Translations under genes and position numbers: made by a program
In this document: piece after piece, positions 22,287 through 29,544 of the stretch
Position numbering within the stretch: position 1 is the stretch's first letter
Layout of the letters: every line of letters starts with the position of its first letter
NCBI GenBank assembly: GCA_964630925.1
Contig: CAZVZK010000111.1
Span: forward strand, 1 to 32,362
Direction: 5' to 3'
Origin: RGDT01 sp964630925
Lineage (GTDB): Bacteria > Planctomycetota > Planctomycetia > Gemmatales > Gemmataceae
Length of the DNA: 32,362 nucleotides
Notes under the pieces: model-generated
What the model saw: the letters and a program-made list of their open reading frames with translations, nothing else
The model's database searches: none
Told to the model about the DNA's origin: nothing

Positions 22287-23867
22287 ATGACGCGAGCCGC
22301 ACCGAGCCCGCCCCATCACCCGGCGCGCGTCGCCGTGATCGGCCCGCGCGCCGCCGGCAAGACGACCCTCCTGGCCATGCTCTACCGCGAGTCGCTGGCG
22401 GGGCGGTTCGGGAACGTCCACCTGCACGCCGCCGACTCGCGGAGCGCCGCCTACCTCGCGGACACGGCGCTCGACCTCGACCGCGGCGTGCCGCCCGAGG
22501 CGACGGGCAAGCCGTTCGAGCTGCATCTCACGTTGGAGCGCGGCGGGGAGTGCATCGCGCTGGCCGTCACCGACGGGGCCGCCCCACGGGGCTGCGACGC
22601 GGTGTGGCTGTGCCTGCCGGCGGCGGCGCCGACGCTCGACGGCGTCGATCTGGAGGCGGCCCTGTCGGCCCCGCTGGCCGTCATCCTGACCAAGGCCGAC
22701 GAGCTGGCGGCGCGCGGCCCGGAGGCGGTGCGGGCCGCCGGCGACCCCTTCGCCGGCCATCCGCTGTCGGCGCGGCTGGCGAAGCGGGCGACGTTCGCCG
22801 TGACCAGCACCGGCCCGGCGGGCGCGCTGCCCGACGGACGCCCCGTGCTGCCGACGCCGCTGGCGCCGGCGGGCCTGGAGACGCCGCTCGTGTGGCTGGC
22901 CGACACGCTGCACCGCGAGGCCCCGGCGGAGCCGGCGGCCCCGGCGCCGCGCTCCTGGGGATGGTCCGCCGTCGCCGCGATATGCCTCGTATGCGCCCTC
23001 TGTGCCCTATGGGCCACATCCGCCGGACGATGGACGCCGGAGACGCCGCCCGACGGCGACACGCCCACTACCCCGGACAAGAGCGCCCAACTGGCGAGGG
23101 CGGCACGCGAGGCGGAGGCAGCCCGCGAGGCCAGGGCGCGCGAGGCGTTGACGGCGCTGGAGAAGTCGGCGGCCACCCTCCCCGAACGCATCCAACAGGC
23201 GGAGGCCATGCTGAGGGATCTCGCCGGGGCGCCGCCGACGAACGAGACGCGGGCGCTGCTGGTCCGGCTGCGCAAATCGCAGGCCGACATCGACGCGAAG
23301 GCCCTGGCGGCGAAGCGGAAGCAGATGCGGATCGACGGGGTGGCGGCCTACGTCAAGCTGCGCGAGAAGTACAGGTCGGATAACGGCGACGTGAAGGGGC
23401 TGCGCGAGGCGGCGCGGAGGTGCATCGACGCCGACCCGGACGGGCCGCACGCGAAGGCGGCGGGCGGGGTGCTGCACTACTGCGACGCCCTGGAGAAGCC
23501 GGGCGAGTACCGCGTGACGCTCGTCTCGGGGGTGTTCTCGAAGAAGACGGCGTTCGCCCTCAGCACGGGCGTGAAGCTGTCGGTGAAGCTGGAGGTGGGC
23601 GGCGAGACGTACGGCCCGAGTGCCATCGGCCCGGGCGGCTATTACCCGGAGTGGAACTGGGAGTTCCCCCGCCGCGTGAGGTGGAAGCCGGGCGACGCCA
23701 TCCGCATCCTCGTGACGGACCACTACCTGTGGAAGCGGAGCGTCTCCGACACGACGATTGACGAGGCCGGGTCGATCCGCAGGCTCGACGACAGCGTGGA
23801 GATCGACAAGGGCACGCTGAACTTCGACACCGATTTCCCGCTGCCGCGCTTGCCGAGGGTTGATTGA
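22287..23867 (+). CDS. Membrane-anchored P-loop GTPase-like protein with coiled coil and C2-like tail
   Basis: 526 aa. The N-terminal G-domain-like module has Walker A GPRAAGKT (residues 19-26), a VTDGAAP segment where switch II would lie, and TKAD (135-138) matching the guanine-specifying [NT]KxD motif. A linker leads to one transmembrane helix (SAVAAICLVCALCALW, about 225-240), then an Ala/Glu/Arg-rich coiled coil (about 265-345). The C-terminal beta-rich domain (about 400-526) contains VTLVSGVF, VKLEVGGETYGPS, EWNWEFPRRVRWKPGDAIRI and VTDHYLWKRS, which looks C2-like. The ATG at 22287 has no clear Shine-Dalgarno. The next gene starts at the last base of the stop codon (TGATG). A role as the sensor or switch of the three-gene cassette is inferred. 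Confidence 0.72.
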   Translation: MTRAAPSPPHHPARVAVIGPRAAGKTTLLAMLYRESLAGRFGNVHLHAADSRSAAYLADTALDLDRGVPPEATGKPFELHLTLERGGECIALAVTDGAAPRGCDAVWLCLPAAAPTLDGVDLEAALSAPLAVILTKADELAARGPEAVRAAGDPFAGHPLSARLAKRATFAVTSTGPAGALPDGRPVLPTPLAPAGLETPLVWLADTLHREAPAEPAAPAPRSWGWSAVAAICLVCALCALWATSAGRWTPETPPDGDTPTTPDKSAQLARAAREAEAAREARAREALTALEKSAATLPERIQQAEAMLRDLAGAPPTNETRALLVRLRKSQADIDAKALAAKRKQMRIDGVAAYVKLREKYRSDNGDVKGLREAARRCIDADPDGPHAKAAGGVLHYCDALEKPGEYRVTLVSGVFSKKTAFALSTGVKLSVKLEVGGETYGPSAIGPGGYYPEWNWEFPRRVRWKPGDAIRILVTDHYLWKRSVSDTTIDEAGSIRRLDDSVEIDKGTLNFDTDFPLPRLPRVD

Positions 23868-24700
23868 TGGACATGCGCATCGAGCAGGCGCTCCTGGGCG
23901 GCACGGCGGCCGTCCACTCGCCCGGATTCCGCCCGGAGTGGCTGGCCGAGGCGGCGCGGCTGCACGCGGCGTTCGGCCAGGCGGACGACGCGCTGTTCGC
24001 GAAGCCGTTGCCCGGCGGCGTGGCGGTGGTGCGTGTGTTCGGCCCGCTGGCGCGCGTGTTGGCGGTGCCGGCGGAGCTGTACGTCGCGCTGGAGGGGGAC
24101 CTGTTCGCCATCGACGACGCGTTCCCGCCGGACTGGGGCGCGGCGGCGCTGCCGACGCTGGAGTGGACGGCGGGGCCGCTGCCGCGGCGCACGGTGGAGG
24201 GGCTGGCGCGGTACCTCGACACGGCGGCGGACCGGACGGCGACGCTGCTGGGGTCGGCGCAGGCGTTGCTCGACGGCGGGCGCGTCGTGTACCAGCGTCA
24301 GGCGGCGGACGAGGAGCTGCTGCGCGGGCTGTGGGCGATGCTGCCCGCTTCCTCTCGGGCGGAGATGTGGCCGGCGACGTTCGCGCCGGACAACAGGCTG
24401 GGGTTCCACGCGCTGGCGACGCCGGCGGTGGGCGGGGCGCAATTCGCCGGCTACGTCCGCGAGGCGGAGGCGATGGAGTACCCCGAGGGGACGTACGAGC
24501 TGGCGTTGCAGACGGCGGTGGATGCGAACGACCAGGAGGAGCTGGAGCGCCTGCTGGCGCGGCGGACTCGGCCGCAGATGATGCGGCTGGCCATCATCCT
24601 GCTGGTGGTGGTGGCGCTGGCGGCGCTGCTGACGAACGTGCCTCTGGGGGCGCCTGCCCCCAAGGGCCCGCCGCCCGTGAAGGAGAAGCAGAAGGAGTGA
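23867..24700 (+). CDS. GAP1-N-like protein with C-terminal membrane anchor (putative GTPase partner)
   Basis: 277 aa. The N-terminus, MRIEQALLGGTAAVHSPGF and RPEWLAEAARLHAAFGQ, resembles the 'SPG-RPEWL…FGE' opening I associate with GAP1-type N-terminal domains (GTPase-associated protein 1) of predicted GTPase conflict systems. This is memory-based and not verified. The middle is mixed alpha/beta (VAVVRVFGPLARVLAVPAEL; HALATPAVGGAQFAGYVREA). A single helix near the end (LAIILLVVVALAALL, about 254-268) and a charged Lys/Pro tail put it in the membrane with the GTPase. The ATG at 23867 overlaps the GTPase stop by one base. The next gene follows 4 nt after its stop. The function is inferred from neighbourhood. 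Confidence 0.6.
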   Translation: MDMRIEQALLGGTAAVHSPGFRPEWLAEAARLHAAFGQADDALFAKPLPGGVAVVRVFGPLARVLAVPAELYVALEGDLFAIDDAFPPDWGAAALPTLEWTAGPLPRRTVEGLARYLDTAADRTATLLGSAQALLDGGRVVYQRQAADEELLRGLWAMLPASSRAEMWPATFAPDNRLGFHALATPAVGGAQFAGYVREAEAMEYPEGTYELALQTAVDANDQEELERLLARRTRPQMMRLAIILLVVVALAALLTNVPLGAPAPKGPPPVKEKQKE

Positions 24701-24704
24701 GCGC

Positions 24705-25298
24705 ATGGACGAGCGCATCCTGGTGATCCCGACGGAGGCGCTGCACCGCGCCGGCATCTTTCAGGGCTTCACGGCGGACGTGGGGCGGTATCTGCCGCGC
24801 CTGCTCGACGCATCGTTGATGCGGTTCGTGCCGCGGGCCCCGGCGGAGACGGACCCGTCGTTGAAGCAGCTCATCCCCTACGCGGTGCTGCGGCACGGCG
24901 GGCGCCTCTTCCACTACGGGCGGGCCGGGGGCGGCGAGGCGCGGCTGCGGTCGCGGCGCTCCATCGGCCTGGGCGGCCACATCAACGACACCGACGGCCT
25001 CGCCGGGCCGGAGGCGTATCGTGCTGGGTTCTTGCGTGAATTGGCGGAGGAGGCCGAGATCGCCGAGGGGTGGACGGAGCGCGTGATCGGGCTGATCAAC
25101 GACGACTCGTCGCCGGTGGGCCAGGTGCATCTGGGGGTCGTCCACCTCGTGGATCTGGCATCGCCCGAGGCGCGGCTCCGCGAGTCGGGGCTTGTGGCGG
25201 GCGGCTTCGCGAAGGCCGAGGAGCTGCGGCGCGAGATCGAAGGATTCGAGACGTGGTCGCGTTTCCTCCTGGAGGGCGACACGCTGAGCGGAGCGTGA
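24705..25298 (+). CDS. Nudix-like hydrolase (divergent Nudix box)
   Basis: 197 aa. After MDERILVIPTEALHRAGIFQ comes a beta-rich core with SLKQLIPYAVLRH and the helix-loop-helix segment E-AYRAGFL-RELAEEAEI, which matches the Nudix box Ex7REUxEE. The catalytic Arg, Glu and paired Glu are present, but the later Gly is Glu and the first Gly is one residue out of register. Downstream are VGLINDDSSPVGQVHLGVVH-like strands (VIGLINDDSSPVG, VHLGVVHLVDL) and a C-terminal FETWSRFLLEG. It probably cleaves a nucleoside-diphosphate-linked compound. The start has AAGGAG 7 nt upstream and lies 4 nt after the GAP1-like gene, so all three genes form one transcription unit. It could be a housekeeping Nudix enzyme or the effector or modulator of the GTPase pair. 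Confidence 0.78.
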   Translation: MDERILVIPTEALHRAGIFQGFTADVGRYLPRLLDASLMRFVPRAPAETDPSLKQLIPYAVLRHGGRLFHYGRAGGGEARLRSRRSIGLGGHINDTDGLAGPEAYRAGFLRELAEEAEIAEGWTERVIGLINDDSSPVGQVHLGVVHLVDLASPEARLRESGLVAGGFAKAEELRREIEGFETWSRFLLEGDTLSGA

Positions 25299-25313
25299 GC
25301 GGATCCGGCAGTT

Positions 25314-25355
25314 GGCGAGCGGGGATGCGTCCGCGCCCCGAGTGGAGCGTCAGCG
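25314..25355 (-). repeat. Dispersed 42-bp element, inverted copy after the Nudix gene
   Basis: The reverse complement begins CGCTGACGCTCCACTCGGGG and ends CCCCGCTCGCC. It follows the Nudix-gene stop by 15 bp and is itself preceded by GGAGCGTGAGCGG, the satellite word in the same inverted sense. Confidence 0.85.
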
Positions 25356-25399
25356 CATCTGGGTTTGTTGGTTCAATCATGCGCGCCAAGTCAGAGAGG

Positions 25400-25424
25400 C
25401 GCTGACGCTGTTCACTCGGGGCGC
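25400..25424 (+). repeat. Dispersed element, truncated forward copy
   Basis: CGCTGACGCTGTTCACTCGG followed by GGCGC. The element breaks off into TTGGGTTTGTTTGTTCATGCGCGCCA, a segment that also recurs just upstream (GGGTTTGTTGGTTCA…ATGCGCGCCA, 25360-25388). Confidence 0.75.
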
Positions 25425-25461
25425 TTGGGTTTGTTTGTTCATGCGCGCCACGCCAGCGATG

Positions 25462-25505
25462 CGCTGACGCTGTTCACTCGGGGCGCTGACGCAACCCCGC
25501 TCGCC
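25462..25505 (+). repeat. Dispersed 42-bp element, forward copy before the transglutaminase gene
   Basis: Starts CGCTGACGCTGTTCACTCGG and ends AACCCCGCTCGCC, then the satellite CCGCTCACGCTCCAA at 25510-25524. With the inverted copy at 25314-25355 it makes a large imperfect palindrome across the 285-bp gap between the Nudix and transglutaminase-esterase genes. No gene is seen in that gap. Confidence 0.85.
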
Positions 25506-25583
25506 CGAGCCGCTCACGCTCCAACGCCGCGCCCCACGACGAGACCTATCATGACGCCATCGACACCCACTGGGAGCCCCGCC

Positions 25584-27908
25584 ATGCGTCCGCTCTTCGT
25601 CGCTGTTAGCGCCTTCGTGATCCTCTCCGCCGCCTGGGCCGCCGCGCCGCCGTCCGCGTGGTGGCCGGCCGAGGTCGAGGCGGCACTCGCCCGCGCGGGG
25701 AAGAATCGCGCTGAGATGCTCGACGCGCTGAATGCCACCCCGAAGGCTCAGCGTGCCGGCATGGCGTTCCTCCTCGCCCACATGCCGGAACGCGACCTGC
25801 GATCGTTGAAGGCGGGGTTCCTGCTGGAGAATGTCGGACTGGCGTACAAGGCCCGCGCCGAGGCGGCGTGGGCGGTCCCCGACGATCTGTTCTTCAACGA
25901 CGTGCTGCCATACGCCAACCTCGACGAGCCACGCGACCCCTGGCGGAAGGAGCTGCGCGAGATTTGCCTGCCGATCATCAAGGGGTGCAAGACGCCCGCC
26001 GAGGCGGCGCAGAAGATCAACGCGACGCTGTTCGGGAAGGTGAAGTACTCGACGGGGCGGAAGCGCGCCAACCAGAGCCCGAAGGAGTCGATGGAGACGG
26101 GGCTGGCGTCCTGCTCCGGGCTGTCGATCCTGCTGGTGGACGCCTGCCGCAGCGTCGGCATCCCGGCCCGCGTCGTCGGAACGCCGCTGTGGGCGAACAG
26201 GAGCGGCAACCACACCTGGGCCGAGGTGTGGGACGGGCGGTGGATGTTCACCGGGGCCGCGGAGCAGGACCCGAACGGCATGGATCGGGGGTGGTTCGTC
26301 CACAACGCCTCGCAGGCGAAGGCCGACGACCCGGCGCACTCCATCTACGCGGCGAGCTACCGCCGCACCGGCGTCGTCTTCCCCCTCGTGTGGGCGCCGC
26401 GGACGCGGGACGTGTTCGCCGAGAACGTGACGGCGCGGTACGCGAAGGCGGCGCCGGCGAAGTTGGTGCGGGTGCTGGTGCGTGTCGTCGAGGCCGGGAC
26501 GGGGAAGCGCCTGGCGCTGCCCGCTGTGGTCGAGGAGCGGGCCGGGCTGTGCGAGCGGTGCCGTGGGGTGACGAAGGGCGAGTCGGCGGACCTCAACGAT
26601 CATCTCGCGTTCGAATTACAGGCGGGGCGGCAGTACGTCGTCCGCGTCGGCAGCCCCGCACGCGCCGAGGCGTCGTTCACGGCGGAGGGGAAGGAGCAGC
26701 TCGTCACCGTCGAGGTGCTGGCGGCCGACGCCACACTGACGGCGGAGCTGACGAAGGAGGCGAGGAGGTATTTCGAGGCCCCGGAGGAGAAGCGGGCCGG
26801 GTGGAAGTTCGACGCGCGGCTGGAGGCGCTGCTGGCGAAGGACGACGCGGCGGCGCGGGCCGCGGTGTGGGCGGGCTACAAGGCGGCGGCGATCCACGAC
26901 AAGGCGAGGAAGGACTTCGACGGGAACGTGGTGCGGCACGGCACGCACGTCAGCCCGTACACGGTGAAGAAGGTGGGCAAGAGGCCGGAGGGCGGCTGGC
27001 CGGTGTTCATCGCCATGCACGGCGGGGGCGGCGTGCCCAAGTCGGTCAACGACGATCAGTGGAAGGTCATGCAGATCTACTACCGCGACCAGCCTTCGGT
27101 GACGGGGTACATCTACATCGCCCTGCGGGCGCCGAACGACACGTGGAACGGGTTCTACGCCTCCTACGTCCCGCCGCTGGTGGCGAACCTCATCCGGCAG
27201 ATGACGCTGTTCGGCGAGGCCGACCCGGAGAAGGCGTTCCTGATGGGCTACTCGCACGGCGGCTACGGGGCGTTCTTCATCGGGCCACGCATCCCCGACC
27301 GGTTCGCCGCCGTCCACGCGAGCGCGGCGGCGCCGTCGGACGGCGACGCGATCGCCCGCAACCTGCGTTCGATGCCGTTCTCGTTCATGATCGGCGAGAA
27401 GGACACGGCGTATGGCCGCATCGGGCGATGCCAGGCGTTCGGCAAGGCGGCGGACAGGCTGCGCGAGGAGAACAAGGGCGAGTACCCGATCAGGATGGAG
27501 CTGAAGGCGGGGATGGGGCACGGCGGCCTGCCGGACCGCGACAAGATCAAGGAGATGTACCCGCACCGCCGGGGTGCCGTTCCGAGGCGGGTGACGTGGG
27601 AGATCCACGACGACTCCACAGCGCGGTTCTACTGGCTGGGGGTGGCGAAGCCGGGCGGCGGCCAAATGATCGACGCGGCGCTCGACGGTAACAAGGCGGC
27701 GGTGACGACACGCAAGGTGGAGAGGCTCGACCTGTACCTCGACGCGCGGCTCGTGGACCTCAAGAAGCCGCTGGCGGTGACGCTCGACGGCAAGGCGAGC
27801 GAGGTGAAGCTGGCGCCGTCGCTGGCCGTGCTGTGCCGGACGATGGCGGAGCGTGGCGACCCGCACCTGGCGGCCTCGTGCGTGGTGACGCTGACGCCGG
27901 GGAAGTGA
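25584..27908 (+). CDS. Exported transglutaminase-like / alpha-beta-hydrolase fusion protein
   Basis: 774 aa. The signal peptide is MRPLFVAVSAFVILSAAWAA. A transglutaminase-like domain covers about residues 100-260: Cys177 in LASCSGLSILLVDACRSVGIPA, His210 in GNHTWAEVWDG and Asp229 in EQDPN as the Cys-His-Asp set. Beta-rich linkers follow at about 290-400. From about 470 there is an esterase domain with HGGGGVPKSV, the nucleophile elbow GYSHGGYG (Ser557) and a late His in KAGMGHGG. Such two-domain proteins join protein or peptide processing to ester hydrolysis; the substrate is unknown. ATG 25584 has GGGAG 7 nt upstream. The in-frame ATG at 25551 is a weaker alternative, and the frame further upstream runs through the repeat element. 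The gene converges on the CBM9-like gene across a 53-bp inverted repeat. Confidence 0.85.
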   Translation: MRPLFVAVSAFVILSAAWAAAPPSAWWPAEVEAALARAGKNRAEMLDALNATPKAQRAGMAFLLAHMPERDLRSLKAGFLLENVGLAYKARAEAAWAVPDDLFFNDVLPYANLDEPRDPWRKELREICLPIIKGCKTPAEAAQKINATLFGKVKYSTGRKRANQSPKESMETGLASCSGLSILLVDACRSVGIPARVVGTPLWANRSGNHTWAEVWDGRWMFTGAAEQDPNGMDRGWFVHNASQAKADDPAHSIYAASYRRTGVVFPLVWAPRTRDVFAENVTARYAKAAPAKLVRVLVRVVEAGTGKRLALPAVVEERAGLCERCRGVTKGESADLNDHLAFELQAGRQYVVRVGSPARAEASFTAEGKEQLVTVEVLAADATLTAELTKEARRYFEAPEEKRAGWKFDARLEALLAKDDAAARAAVWAGYKAAAIHDKARKDFDGNVVRHGTHVSPYTVKKVGKRPEGGWPVFIAMHGGGGVPKSVNDDQWKVMQIYYRDQPSVTGYIYIALRAPNDTWNGFYASYVPPLVANLIRQMTLFGEADPEKAFLMGYSHGGYGAFFIGPRIPDRFAAVHASAAAPSDGDAIARNLRSMPFSFMIGEKDTAYGRIGRCQAFGKAADRLREENKGEYPIRMELKAGMGHGGLPDRDKIKEMYPHRRGAVPRRVTWEIHDDSTARFYWLGVAKPGGGQMIDAALDGNKAAVTTRKVERLDLYLDARLVDLKKPLAVTLDGKASEVKLAPSLAVLCRTMAERGDPHLAASCVVTLTPGK

Positions 27909-27929
27909 GGCCTTGTCGTGGCGGCGCAG

Positions 27930-28126
27930 ACTACCTCACCCCCTAACCCCCTCTCCGAAGCGGAGAGGGGGGATCGCAAGAGTCAGAAGAGTGACGGTGG
28001 GGATGTGTGAGCCTCCCTTGAATCGCTTCGCCCAACAAGAGGGCCGTACACTGCCCCTCCGCAGAAGTCGATGCTCTTGCGATCCCCCCTCTCCGCTTCG
28101 GAGAGGGGGTTAGGGGGTGAGGTAGT
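27930..28126. repeat. 53-bp perfect inverted repeat with nested hairpins (convergent-gene spacer)
   Basis: Bases 27930-27982 are the exact reverse complement of 28074-28126 (53 of 53), separated by 91 bp. Each arm carries CTCACCCCCTAACCCCCT followed by its own hairpin CTCTCCG-AAG-CGGAGAG. The element lies between the stop codons of the transglutaminase-esterase gene and the CBM9-like gene, ending 9 bp before the latter's stop. Similar CTCACCCCCTAACCCCCTCTCC strings are, to my recollection, scattered in other environmental bacterial genomes. The role is unknown; transcription ending is the simplest idea. Confidence 0.92.
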
Positions 28127-28135
28127 GTCTGCCGC

Positions 28136-29218
28136 TCAATCCTTCCTGATCTGGGCGTCGTGGGTGATGCGCCAGCGGCCCTTGCGTCCGGGCCCCGCCG
28201 CGCTCGCCTCGAAGCGGGACGAGGTCGTCTCCAGCTTGACGCCGTCGAATTCGCGGCCCGTCAGACGCAGCTCGCCCAGCGTGGCGGCCCAGCGGCCACG
28301 GGCGTGCCGGTGGTCCCTCTGGGCGTAGTAGACGCGGTGCAGCAGGTGGCGGGTCGCGTCGGCGGGGTCGGGGCGATAGGCGGCCTTGCCGGGGGGGGCG
28401 TTGCTGAACTGCACGACGCCCCAGCGCTCGGGGCGGTGCATGTCGATGACGCCCTGCGGCGACCACACCCAGTTGTCCTCCTTGGTGCCCTTCACCGTGC
28501 GGTACTTGCCGGCGGCGACCTCGTGCTTCCACTCGACGCGCGAGAAGTTGATGCGCCACTGGTCGCCGTCGCGTGGCAGCGGCTTGCCGTGCATCAGCTC
28601 GGCGAAGGACTGCCACGGCCAGGCGATCTCGACGCTCCAGCCGGTGTCCCGGTCGCGCGGGTCGTTGAGGGTGCCTTCGACGTGGACGGCGGTCTTCAGG
28701 CCGGGGATCTCCCAGGCGTTGATGGCGTGGCCGGAGTCCTTGTACGGCTTCGTGAGGAGGAGGTCCCACGTCGTGTTGAGGGCGTTCAGCTCCAGCTCGG
28801 CGTAATTGTGGCTGTCGCCGTCGGGGTCGATGAACACCTCGAAGTCGTTGTCGTAGAAGATGACCGCGTCGTGCTTGGTGAGCGTGCCCCAGACGTGCGG
28901 CTCCTCCATCAGGGCGGCGATGTAGAGGTACTTGTCGTCCCAGAGCATCTTCATCCGCGTGCGGAAGCGTGGCTTCGGGCGGATGTCGCCCTCGATGTCC
29001 ACGAAGTCGTCGCTCCACGGGGCGGCGGCCCAGGCGGGCTCGTCGAGCTTGCCGTCGATGGTGATGGCGCCGCCGGCGCGGCCACAGGCGTAGCCGCGTG
29101 GCGTGATCTCCGGGTAGGGCGAGACGGCGAAGGGCGTGGGCGGGCCGGCGGCGGGGAGCCAGAGGGCCGCCGAGGCGAAGAAGAGGGCCGCGAGGGCGGC
29201 CCGGCCGAAGGTGTTCAT
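28136..29218 (-). CDS. Exported CBM9-like (carbohydrate-family-9 binding domain-like) protein
   Basis: 360 aa with a signal peptide (RAALAALFFASAALWLPAAG). The family signature is clear: AITIDGKLDEPAWAAAPWSD, then RTRMKMLWDDKYLYIAALME, FYDNDFEVFIDPDGDSHNYAE, NDPRDRDTGWSVEIAWPW and DQWRINFSRVEW. These are typical of secreted planctomycete and Bacteroidetes proteins with a CBM9-like beta-sandwich that binds sugars, often of unknown catalytic role. Here no catalytic domain follows. The ATG at 29218 is chosen because it starts the signal peptide. An open frame continues to 29641, but that stretch translates the dispersed repeat (recurrent SAPRVERQRL) and is not coding. No Shine-Dalgarno is evident. 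Confidence 0.88.
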   Translation of the reverse strand: MNTFGRAALAALFFASAALWLPAAGPPTPFAVSPYPEITPRGYACGRAGGAITIDGKLDEPAWAAAPWSDDFVDIEGDIRPKPRFRTRMKMLWDDKYLYIAALMEEPHVWGTLTKHDAVIFYDNDFEVFIDPDGDSHNYAELELNALNTTWDLLLTKPYKDSGHAINAWEIPGLKTAVHVEGTLNDPRDRDTGWSVEIAWPWQSFAELMHGKPLPRDGDQWRINFSRVEWKHEVAAGKYRTVKGTKEDNWVWSPQGVIDMHRPERWGVVQFSNAPPGKAAYRPDPADATRHLLHRVYYAQRDHRHARGRWAATLGELRLTGREFDGVKLETTSSRFEASAAGPGRKGRWRITHDAQIRKD

Positions 29219-29346
29219 GGGGGGAAGGGTACGGATGGCGGCGCGGGGCGGATAGGGCGGGGGCTTGCATCGGGCGGCTGACGCCCGACAGAAGTAGAGC
29301 CGCTCACGCTCCAACTCGGGGCGATGACGCTCCAGAAGACGAGATG

Positions 29347-29388
29347 CGCTGACGCTCCACTCGGGGCGCTGACGCGGCCCCGCTCGCC
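29347..29388 (+). repeat. Dispersed 42-bp element, cluster copy 1
   Basis: Full unit: begins CGCTGACGCTCCACTCGGGG and ends GCGGCCCCGCTCGCC. It contains CGCTGACGC twice as a direct repeat, and CGGGG…CCCCG can pair as a short hairpin. Confidence 0.9.
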
Positions 29389-29399
29389 CGACCCAGAGC

Positions 29400-29441
29400 C
29401 GCTGACGCTCCACTCGGGGCGCTGACGCGACCCCGCTCGCC
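29400..29441 (+). repeat. Dispersed 42-bp element, cluster copy 2
   Basis: Differs from copy 1 at a single base (CGACCCCG instead of CGGCCCCG). It lies 11 bp after copy 1. Confidence 0.9.
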
Positions 29442-29477
29442 AGATCCAGAGCCGCTGACGCTCCAGAAATCAAGAGA

Positions 29478-29519
29478 CGCTGACGCTCCACTCGGGGCGC
29501 TGACGCAACCCCGCTCGCC
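29478..29519 (+). repeat. Dispersed 42-bp element, cluster copy 3
   Basis: Differs from copies 1 and 2 at one or two bases (GCAACCCCG). It lies 36 bp after copy 2; the uneven gaps and lack of cas genes exclude a CRISPR array. Confidence 0.9.
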
Positions 29520-29544
29520 AAGATCGCTGACGCTCCAGATCCGC

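Larger units (their letters stand above)
29219..29544. other. 326-bp intergenic region filled with repeat element
   Basis: The gap lies between the DSD1-like gene and the CBM9-like gene, both on the minus strand. More than half of it consists of three complete 42-bp elements and shorter CGCTGACGCTCCA or CCGCTCACGCTCCA pieces (29300-29335, 29453-29466, 29525-29538). No gene is seen. Confidence 0.8.

Noticed and set aside
21336..22913. 525-residue reading of the esterase gene
   Set aside because: The first 242 residues are the antisense of the GTPase gene; the very strong Shine-Dalgarno fixes the start at 22187.
25360..25390. tRNA-like GGTTCAATC
   Set aside because: No cloverleaf could be drawn around it; it belongs to the repeat-rich spacer.
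25868..27691. 607-residue +2 frame inside the transglutaminase-esterase gene
   Set aside because: Arg/Gly-rich shadow frame without motifs.
29347..29519. CRISPR-like array
   Set aside because: Only three units, gaps of 11 and 36 bp, no cas genes, and copies of the same unit are scattered elsewhere in both orientations.
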